Assembly (NCBI GenBank): GCA_029561955.1
Contig: JAKQWO010000022.1
Span: 1-37,533, forward strand
Reading direction: 5' to 3'
Length of the DNA stretch: 37,533 bases
Source: Candidatus Cloacimonadota bacterium
GTDB lineage: Bacteria; Cloacimonadota; Cloacimonadia; Cloacimonadales; Cloacimonadaceae
Within the stretch, counting starts at the first letter, position 1. Each line of letters starts with the position of its first letter. The translations under genes and the position numbers were made by a program. This document shows positions 1 through 6,574 of this stretch, in pieces. The notes under the pieces are model-generated. The model had not been told where the DNA came from. It saw nothing but the letters and a program-made list of their open reading frames with translations, and ran no database searches.

Positions 1-53
1 TGGGATGGCAGGTCTTTATTTTAGTCCGCTTGGTGACCCTCCACTCACTTGGC

Positions 54-138
54 CCTTGCTTACCCGCAGGGAGATGCCGTGGTGATACTCGGGTTTTTCC
101 CGGGTGGCTCCGAGTAATCACCGGGCGGCTAAGCAAGG
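54..138 (-). repeat. 85-bp dispersed palindromic repeat, copy 1
   Basis: The element is bounded by a perfect 9-bp inverted repeat (CCTTGCTTA / TAAGCAAGG). Further in are a 4-bp stem (CCGC/GCGG), a 6-bp stem (GGTGAT/ATCACC) and a central hairpin ACTCGGG-AAAAA-CCCGAGT, described in the orientation of the other copies. The whole is symmetric, 40 + 5 + 40 bases. Two more copies of exactly 85 bp lie at 19310-19394 and 30384-30468 on the opposite strand. This copy has one mismatch in the central hairpin and one in the 6-bp stem. There is no open reading frame or transposase with it. It resembles a REP/MITE-type palindromic element or a structured RNA; I do not recognise a named family. Confidence 0.85.
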
Positions 139-187
139 AAGAGGTGGGTGGTTGGCAACCTTTCGGTGGGGTCAGGGCTGTTACCTA

Positions 188-229
188 CCTTAGAGCCTCC
201 TTTGTTTAATTAAGGTGGAATTAAGGTGG
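188..229 (-). repeat. 42-bp companion repeat, copy 1
   Basis: This stretch is the exact reverse complement of 30281-30322, 42 of 42 bases. In the other orientation it starts with two tandem copies of the 11-mer CCACCTTAATT and ends with GGAGGCTCTAAGG. In both places it lies next to an 85-bp palindrome, 49 bases away here and 61 bases away at the other copy, with the same relative order and orientation. The two pieces therefore belong to one composite element. The 19310 copy of the palindrome lacks it. Confidence 0.8.
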
Positions 230-310
230 TAAGTAGGGGTGGCTTGGGGATATTCGTCTCTGGTGGCTGAGGTTCAGGGATGAAATGAATCTCGTGAGCT
301 TCTTCTTTCC

Positions 311-943
311 TCAAGTTGATTGACGTTGGCTTTGGATAATCCTTCTTAGTTCGTCAAAAAAGGTATGCATTTGAGAATAGGAGTGAATAGGTTCTATCGA
401 ACGGGCTCTTTCGATGGCATCCTCAAGCTTGTCTTGCAGTTTGGCATAGATTTGTTTTGCGCAGTTGAGGCTCTTATTGTATTCTGGCCAGTGCTTTTTA
501 AGCTCAAGTATCACATCATCACAACATTTGAACATTCTGGTTACGAAATCGTAATGGAGCAATAGCCAAAACTCAAAGCAGGGCCTGGTTTCGATGATGA
601 ATAGCCTGCCATTGGCATTTCTCGAATGCAAACAATTGTCCCTTGCCTGCATGTATTCCGATATCTTGCCCTGAGCGTAAATGGTGTCCATGTCCAGAAG
701 ATAAAAAATCAGCGTGTGTTGTTCTTTGTCATTTAACAAGGATTGGATTTCTTTAAAAACCCTTTTGAATTGATCAGCCCGTTTAGGCAAGGATCTGATG
801 CTAAAACTCACAACATCATGTTCAATCTCATCTCCAATCGATTGCATATATTGTTCTTCGGCCTTTCCATCACAGAACACCTTGATCGTATGTCTGTATT
901 TTTTAAGTTTTGCATCCAGTTCTGTTTTACGCCTCTTCGACAT
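311..943 (-). CDS. rloB: RloB-like Toprim-fold protein of an ATPase/RloB cassette
   Basis: A 210-residue protein with the layout of the RloB family: an N-terminal strand followed by the glutamate motif (VFCDGKAEEQY), an acidic motif (LLDMDT), and the family hallmark RPCFEFWLLLHYDF. These fit a Toprim-type metal-dependent nuclease fold; nuclease activity is inferred, not shown. I chose the ATG at 943 (MSKRRKTEL) over the upstream ATG at 985. It lies just before the first predicted strand and leaves only a 17-bp overlap with the ATPase gene, which points to translational coupling. RloB was named from ORFs found inside restriction-modification loci of Campylobacter, and Toprim proteins paired with ABC-type ATPases are a common defence arrangement (compare PARIS and OLD-type systems). 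No methylase or restriction enzyme lies in the window. A role outside defence cannot be excluded. Confidence 0.72.
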   Translation of the reverse strand: MSKRRKTELDAKLKKYRHTIKVFCDGKAEEQYMQSIGDEIEHDVVSFSIRSLPKRADQFKRVFKEIQSLLNDKEQHTLIFYLLDMDTIYAQGKISEYMQARDNCLHSRNANGRLFIIETRPCFEFWLLLHYDFVTRMFKCCDDVILELKKHWPEYNKSLNCAKQIYAKLQDKLEDAIERARSIEPIHSYSQMHTFFDELRRIIQSQRQST

Positions 944-2204
944 CGTCCACCTCAATATGAATGCTGCCAAGAAATGGTTTGCCACCCAAGAAGCCTTTCT
1001 TGTAGAGACTTTCTATAGAGTGCTCTCTTCTTACAGGGTAATTATCCCAGACATTACTGAGCTTAGTGCTGCCGTCTTTTTTGCGTTCTGTGATCCAAAT
1101 GCAGTCTCTGCGGGCAATGTCTTTTTCTCCGAGTAAGCTTATATCGTGTGTGGTGAAGAGCAATTGGCCGGATTTGGAATTGCTTAGGAACATATAGAGA
1201 AAGTGGATTACTAAATCATGGTGGAGGGAGCTGTCGAGCTCATCAATAGAAACAGATACAGGCCTTTTTATCAACTTATTGAGTAGGGCAGCAAAGCCAA
1301 AAAAGCGTTGCGTTCCAGATGACTCATCAAGAAATTCTATCATGAAGTTACCTCCATCAACGCTGTGCTCTATCAATAGGAGTACGAATTTAGGAGTAGG
1401 CTCATCGACTGAGTTGTACGGTTTTCCAGTAGAGGCTTTATATTCTCTCAGAATCTCCTCCGATACTTGTAGTTCAATCAATTTATAATCAGTTATCATC
1501 AGATCAGCAGTTTTCATCAGGGAAAGGGCGAACTCTCGAGACAATTCCTTTTTACTAATTGCATTGACGACAAGATTTTTTAGATCGTGCTGCGGTTCAA
1601 GCAAGCGAAGAAGATAAAATTTAAACCATTCACGCGCTTTTTGTAGAGGTCCCTTGGCTTCAATTGAAGCGATGGTGGTCAAAACAGATTGGTTGCGGAT
1701 GCTGAGCTCCAGTCTGTCCTGAATAGCTTTACTGTAACCTCGATATGTCCACTTGTACTTGTAAGCATCCTTTTTGGGGTCGTAATCGCGTTGGAACACA
1801 TTTGCAACTCTTCCCTTGGGGTAGTAGTCCAACCTCTCAGATAGTATTCTCTCAGTATTTAGCTCCACATTGTATGAATACATGATGTCCTCATGGCAGA
1901 ATTCAATTTCAAAAGTGCTTGGTTTTTCACTGTCCAAGGCAAAGGGAAGGTATTTGATGGGCTCATCTCTAACGCTGATTGGAGACGAAATGAATTCCCT
2001 CAAAAATTCCAGGGCTTTCAAAATATTGGTCTTACCAGAGGCATTGGCACCATAAATCATGGCCATACGCAATATTCTCACCTTGGGCTTGGGAATCTCA
2101 TAGACAAAGTATTCCTCTAAGTGGTTATCCGACGACGCACGAAAGTCCAGGGTGATTTTCTGGCGGATCGAACGAAAGTTTTGGACGCTGAATGTTATAA
2201 TCAT
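927..2204 (-). CDS. AAA/ABC-type ATPase (RloA/AAA_15-like), partner of RloB-like protein
   Basis: A 425-residue ATPase of the RecF/SMC-like ABC class. Visible motifs are an N-terminal IITFSVQNFRSI strand, Walker A GANASGKTN at residues 52-60, an ABC-signature-like SSGTQRFFG, Walker B VSIDELDSSLHH with D-loop, and the H-loop FTTHD. The start is the ATG at 2204 because AAAAGGAG lies 5 bases upstream and the protein then begins MIITFSVQNF; an in-frame ATG at 2258 only adds an 18-residue tail without such a site. Its 3' end overlaps the RloB-like gene by 17 bp. Single ATPases of this type paired with a small Toprim protein usually act as sensors that switch on the nuclease in anti-phage defence; that role is inferred here from family and pairing. 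There is no coiled-coil insertion of SMC/Rad50 length between Walker A and the signature. Confidence 0.78.
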   Translation of the reverse strand: MIITFSVQNFRSIRQKITLDFRASSDNHLEEYFVYEIPKPKVRILRMAMIYGANASGKTNILKALEFLREFISSPISVRDEPIKYLPFALDSEKPSTFEIEFCHEDIMYSYNVELNTERILSERLDYYPKGRVANVFQRDYDPKKDAYKYKWTYRGYSKAIQDRLELSIRNQSVLTTIASIEAKGPLQKAREWFKFYLLRLLEPQHDLKNLVVNAISKKELSREFALSLMKTADLMITDYKLIELQVSEEILREYKASTGKPYNSVDEPTPKFVLLLIEHSVDGGNFMIEFLDESSGTQRFFGFAALLNKLIKRPVSVSIDELDSSLHHDLVIHFLYMFLSNSKSGQLLFTTHDISLLGEKDIARRDCIWITERKKDGSTKLSNVWDNYPVRREHSIESLYKKGFLGGKPFLGSIHIEVDDVEEA

Positions 2205-2690
2205 ATCTTCTCCTTTTGCAGTTTGTCTGCAATAAATGACACGATATTTGAGCCTCACTTTATGTCAAGGATTATTTTGCAGTTTTTCTGTATTATTTGC
2301 CCTGAGATTGCTCGATTTCTGCTTTGGAAAGGCAGTAGCTGTGGTGTAAAAAAAGAAATTCGCTGATGATGGCCTGTCCCAAGTATGTGACTTGTGGAAA
2401 GAAAGAAACAATATTTAATCAATTTCGTATCCTGAGCCTTATCAGACAGTTACGAGATCGGAATTTTGGGATTTTCGTTATGGGGCGAACATCGTCAGAG
2501 TATATTATGGAGGGAAGTTTGCTGTGAGCGAGTGAGAGAAGGTCAAAAACGCACAATATCAGGTCTATAGAATCAGGTATCAAAGTAGGTCATTAAAGCC
2601 GCAGTTTTGCCCTCTATAAAAAAAAAGACTTTACACAAATGGCGCCTTTCAAAGACTTGTCTTTCAAACCGATTTGAGGTATAAAAAGTA
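2205..2690. other. intergenic region between divergent ATPase and bamA genes
   Basis: This 486-base stretch separates the minus-strand ATPase/RloB cassette from plus-strand bamA, so it should hold promoters for both. I see the ATPase ribosome-binding site at 2210-2217, an A-tract near 2618-2628 and GAGG at 2676-2679 ahead of bamA. I found no convincing -35/-10 pair, RNA gene or coding frame. Confidence 0.4.
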
Positions 2691-4937
2691 ATGAGATTAA
2701 AGCATCTTTTGCTGTGCATTGCACTACTGATCAGCATCGCCAGCTTGTCAGCTTACGGCGAGACCATATACGCCATCAGGGTAGAAGGCAACAAGAGCAC
2801 TTCTGCGGAGTTGGCTACTTCAGCCATTGGCATCAGAGTGGGTGACCCACTTGATCCGGAACAGGTGGCCAGTGCCATCAAAACCCTCTATAAAATGGGG
2901 GTTTACAAGGATATTCAGGTGCATTCCGAGGTTTATCGTACGGGAGTGAACTTGATCATCCAAGTGGTGGAAAATCCCGTTTTGGCCAATATCGAATTCT
3001 TGGGCATGAAAGCGGTGAAAAAGGATAGAGTTGACGAACTTATCAGCCTGAGAGTGGGTAGTTTTTGGAGCGAACATCAAAAGCATAGCTTGGAGCAAAA
3101 GCTGAGCAAAGAGTATAAGAGCAAAGGCTTTAACAACGTTAGGGTGACCATATTTGAAAACGTGGATGAGACCAATAGAGTGAGAGTGAAAGTGGAGGTC
3201 GAAGAGGGGAAAAGGGTAGCCATCAAATCCATAATCTTCGAGGGAAACGAGCAGATAGAATCCGAAGTCTTGCAGAAAAGGATGAAGACCAAAGTGGCAT
3301 CGTTGCTGCGTTCTGGACGCTTTGAGCAGGAAAAGTTTGAGACGGATTTGGTCAATCTGGCCACCTATTACAAGCAAAGAGGCTATGTGGATGTAAGGAT
3401 TGGGCCCTGGGAGCTGATCCCCTTAAATGAAAAGGATTTACAGCTCAGGATCGTCGTCCACGAAGGTGAGAAGTATCTGATGGGTGGCTTGACGGTGGAA
3501 GGCAATCAAAACTTCGATACCGCCACGATTCTATCCCAGTTTACCCAAAAAGTGGGCGAGCCTTTCGATGAAGCCAAGTTTGAAAAGCAGCTTGGCAAAG
3601 TCTATTCCATGTATTTTGACGAAGGTTACATCTACACTCATATCCAGCACGAGAAGACACGGGGAGACAAGGAATTGCAGGTGACCCTGAAAATCAATGA
3701 GGGTTCACGTGCCAAGGTCAGACAGATCCACATCGCTGGCAATAGACGCACCAAAGAGAAGGTAATCAGGCGGCAATTGGACATCGCTCCGGGTGACTAC
3801 TACCGTCAGAGTCAAGTGATACGCAGTCAGCAAAACATCTATAACCTCGGTTTCTTTGAGCCGGACATCGGCTTGGATTATCTGCCCATCAACCAAAATG
3901 GCGACATCGATCTCTATATTGATGTTACGGATAAGCATTCCGGTGTGGCCAATGGAGGCGTGGGCTATAACAGTCAGGATAAATTTGTGGGGCAGCTCTC
4001 CGTCTCTCAAAACAACCTCTTTGGCAACAACTGGGCTGGCAATTTGAGCTGGGAATTCGGTGGCAGCGTTCAAAACTTCGAGCTAGGCTTCACCAATCCC
4101 AATCTGTATGATACAGATATCCTTTTCGGTGCAAACCTATACTATACACAGAAGGACTGGAGCTCTTTCTATTACAAGATTTCCACACGGGGAGCCAGTT
4201 TGCGTTTGGGACAGTATCTGCCGTGGATAGATCGCACGCGCATCGTGGGCAGTTACTCACTCTACAGCAAGAAATACCGCATCACCAATATGGAAAAGAT
4301 CATGGCTGACTCTCTGGCTAATGCGACTCTGCTGGAGCTGGATTCGCTTTCCTGGAGATACACCAGCTCCATCAATGCCACCATCACACGTGACTCGCGA
4401 GACAATATCTTTTTCCCTACCAAAGGTTCTCAAGTGACTGTATTTTCAGAGCTTGCGGGTGGAATTCTGGGTGGTGACTTTGACTACTTCAAGCAGATCA
4501 TGCAGGTGAGCTGGTTTGCCGAAGCATGGGAAAAGATCACGCTCAGAAATAAGTGGCGCTTTGGCTATGTGATGCCCTATGGAAGAAATAAAGACGCACC
4601 ACCGGATGAAAAGTTTTATCTGGGAGGCACTGGCGTGGACGGCATCCGTGGCTATCCTGATCGTAGCATCGGTCCTGCCGGAGGCGGAACCAGGGCGATA
4701 ATCTTCAGCGCAGAAGTGGGTTACCCTATCGCCGGGGATCAGATCATCTTCCTGGCCTTTTTGGATGCTGGAGACAGCTTTAACAAGATGAGAGACTTCA
4801 ACTTCCTCAAGTTTAAAAAAGGCACCGGCGCTGGAGTGCGCATCCGAAGTCCCTTTGGCCTCATCGGTTTTGACTATGCCTACAATCTCGACAAAGGCGG
4901 CTGGGAGCCACACCTGCAATTTGGAACAACCTTTTAA
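2691..4937 (+). CDS. bamA: outer membrane protein assembly factor BamA (Omp85)
   Basis: A 748-residue Omp85 protein that folds and inserts beta-barrel proteins into the outer membrane. A signal peptide (about residues 1-23, cleaved near SAYGE) is followed by about five POTRA repeats to about residue 420; recurring beta-alpha-beta units include IRVEGNKST, IIFEGNEQI, LTVEGNQNF and IHIAGNRRT. The C-terminal barrel begins near GVGYNSQDKF. The Omp85 signature IRGYPDRS lies at residues 652-659 with R653-G-Y, and the protein ends in phenylalanine, the usual barrel C-terminus. Length is close to that of other BamA proteins (about 750-800 aa). The radical SAM gene starts directly after the stop codon, so the two are likely cotranscribed. 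A BamA-type protein shows that the host has two membranes. Confidence 0.95.
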   Translation: MRLKHLLLCIALLISIASLSAYGETIYAIRVEGNKSTSAELATSAIGIRVGDPLDPEQVASAIKTLYKMGVYKDIQVHSEVYRTGVNLIIQVVENPVLANIEFLGMKAVKKDRVDELISLRVGSFWSEHQKHSLEQKLSKEYKSKGFNNVRVTIFENVDETNRVRVKVEVEEGKRVAIKSIIFEGNEQIESEVLQKRMKTKVASLLRSGRFEQEKFETDLVNLATYYKQRGYVDVRIGPWELIPLNEKDLQLRIVVHEGEKYLMGGLTVEGNQNFDTATILSQFTQKVGEPFDEAKFEKQLGKVYSMYFDEGYIYTHIQHEKTRGDKELQVTLKINEGSRAKVRQIHIAGNRRTKEKVIRRQLDIAPGDYYRQSQVIRSQQNIYNLGFFEPDIGLDYLPINQNGDIDLYIDVTDKHSGVANGGVGYNSQDKFVGQLSVSQNNLFGNNWAGNLSWEFGGSVQNFELGFTNPNLYDTDILFGANLYYTQKDWSSFYYKISTRGASLRLGQYLPWIDRTRIVGSYSLYSKKYRITNMEKIMADSLANATLLELDSLSWRYTSSINATITRDSRDNIFFPTKGSQVTVFSELAGGILGGDFDYFKQIMQVSWFAEAWEKITLRNKWRFGYVMPYGRNKDAPPDEKFYLGGTGVDGIRGYPDRSIGPAGGGTRAIIFSAEVGYPIAGDQIIFLAFLDAGDSFNKMRDFNFLKFKKGTGAGVRIRSPFGLIGFDYAYNLDKGGWEPHLQFGTTF

Positions 4938-5885
4938 ATGAGTAAATACCGTCATCTTTTTGGCCCTGTTAATTCCAGACGCCTGGGCTTGAGCTTGGGT
5001 GTGGATTTAGCTCCCTTTAAATACTGCAGCCTAAACTGCGTCTATTGTGAAGTTCAGCGCACCACCGACCTCTTGGTGGAGCGAGCGGAATACATCGAAA
5101 TAGACGGCGTTTTGGCAGAACTGGATAAGGCGCTGGCGCAAAAGCCACATCTCGATTATATCACCTTTTCGGGTGCTGGAGAGCCTACGCTCAATAGCGG
5201 CATCGGCAGGGTAATTCAGCACATAAAAACCCATTATCCGGAGTATAAACTGGCATTGCTCACCAACGGAACCCTGCTCTATGACAAACAGTTACGTGAT
5301 GAGGTCATACCCTGCGACCTGATCCTGCCATCGCTGGATGCCGCATCCCAAGCAAGCTTTGAAAAGATCAACCGGCCGCATCCTCAGCTAAAAGTAGAAA
5401 CTCTGATCCAAAGTCTGACCGACCTCAGGCGTGAATATCAGGGACAAATATGGCTGGAAGTGTTTATCATTCAAGGGATAAGCGATGTGCCGGAAGAGCT
5501 GGAAGCCCTGATAGCAGCGATTGAGCAGATCAAGCCGGATCTGGTTCAGCTCAATGCACTTGACCGCCCCGGAGCGGAAGAATGGGTGCAAGCTGCGCCG
5601 CCGGAGTTGCTTCACAGCATCCAAAGGCTGTTTTCAGCCCGCTTGACCATGCCCGTAGAGGTGATCGCCAAAGCGGCTCTTCCAGTATTGCAGCCGGTGA
5701 GCGATGACTTTATCTCACAGATCCGAGCTGTGCTCCTGCGCCGTCCCTGCACTGCGGAAGACCTTTCCGTCACCTTGGGCACACACATCAACGAGGTTAG
5801 CAAAATCCTGCGGGAGCTCAATCTGCAAGGTAAACTCAGCGTGAAGCGTGAAGCCAGAGGAGTGTTTTACCTGTGGAAGGAGTGA
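4938..5885 (+). CDS. radical SAM protein (COG0731-like) with C-terminal winged-helix-like region
   Basis: A 315-residue radical SAM enzyme. The CxxxCxxC cluster motif is C30-SLN-C34-VY-C37, preceded by FGPVNSRRLGLSLGVDL, a sequence typical of the COG0731 family distantly related to the wyosine enzyme TYW1. The SAM-binding GGE-type motif appears as FSGAGEPT. The last ~70 residues (RRPCTAEDLSVTLG to the end) look like a winged-helix DNA- or RNA-binding module, common in this bacterial subgroup. The substrate is unknown and I do not assign one. The ATG follows the bamA stop codon with no gap and no clear ribosome-binding site, so translation probably depends on bamA. The 3' end overlaps the start of ispD. 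Confidence 0.85.
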   Translation: MSKYRHLFGPVNSRRLGLSLGVDLAPFKYCSLNCVYCEVQRTTDLLVERAEYIEIDGVLAELDKALAQKPHLDYITFSGAGEPTLNSGIGRVIQHIKTHYPEYKLALLTNGTLLYDKQLRDEVIPCDLILPSLDAASQASFEKINRPHPQLKVETLIQSLTDLRREYQGQIWLEVFIIQGISDVPEELEALIAAIEQIKPDLVQLNALDRPGAEEWVQAAPPELLHSIQRLFSARLTMPVEVIAKAALPVLQPVSDDFISQIRAVLLRRPCTAEDLSVTLGTHINEVSKILRELNLQGKLSVKREARGVFYLWKE

Positions 5886-6574
5886 ATGTAGCCATCATCA
5901 CTGCTGCTGGCAGTGGCTTCAGGATGGGCGGCGAGCTCAAGAAGCAGTTTTTGCTGCTGGATGGCGTTCCCATTTTGATCCGGGCTATCATCCCTTTTGT
6001 GGAGTCTTCTCTGATAGATGAGATCGTGGTTACCGCACCGGAAGATGAGCTTAAGACCACTGATAAGCTGATCAAAGAGCATCGTTTGGGTAAGAGCATC
6101 AAGGTGATTTCGGGTGGGAAAACCAGGCAGGAATCTGTTTTTAAAGCACTGATGGCTTGCCCTCAAGACAGCAAATTGGTGTTTATCCATGACGGGGTGC
6201 GGCCTCTGCTCCAAAAGAGTGTGATTGCCGAGCTGGCTGCGGAGCTGGAGCTCTGTTCTGCCGTGATCCCTGTGGCCAAAGTCAAGCCCAGCATCAAAGA
6301 GGTTCAGGATGGCCTAATCGTGAGGCATGTCAAGCGGGAAAATCTGGTGCAAGCGCTCACGCCTCAGGCTTTTGAATACATTCTTATCCGAGATGCCCAT
6401 CAAAAAGCGGTGCAAGATGGATTTGAAGCTACGGATGATGCCGCTTTGGTGCAGCATTATGGGGCAGAGGTGAGGGGCTTGGATTCGGATGCCTTGAATA
6501 TCAAGATAACGGATGAGGCGGACCTGTTAGTGGCGACTCTGCTTATCAAACATTACAGAAAGGACTTATCATGA
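5873..6574 (+). CDS. ispD: 2-C-methyl-D-erythritol 4-phosphate cytidylyltransferase
   Basis: IspD transfers CMP from CTP to methylerythritol 4-phosphate, the third step of the MEP isoprenoid pathway. The 233-residue length is normal. Motifs are the nucleotide-binding loop AAGSGFRMG...KKQF near the start, FIHDGVRPLL, EATDDAALV and the C-terminal NIKITDEADL. The start is uncertain: GTG at 5873 has AGAGGAG about 11 bases upstream, while GTG at 5882 overlaps the upstream stop as GTGA and would give MNVAIITAAG, closer to the family's usual start. The stop overlaps the next gene as ATGA at 6571-6574. ispF follows further down, with a glmS-like gene between them. Confidence 0.93.
   Translation: MEGVNVAIITAAGSGFRMGGELKKQFLLLDGVPILIRAIIPFVESSLIDEIVVTAPEDELKTTDKLIKEHRLGKSIKVISGGKTRQESVFKALMACPQDSKLVFIHDGVRPLLQKSVIAELAAELELCSAVIPVAKVKPSIKEVQDGLIVRHVKRENLVQALTPQAFEYILIRDAHQKAVQDGFEATDDAALVQHYGAEVRGLDSDALNIKITDEADLLVATLLIKHYRKDLS

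Noticed and set aside
1-310. Possible insertion sequence end
   Set aside because: The palindrome has inverted ends but there is no transposase and no visible target-site duplication; it is kept as a dispersed repeat.
2121-2366. 81-codon plus-strand open frame overlapping the ATPase start
   Set aside because: It is mainly antisense to the ATPase gene and has no ribosome-binding site.
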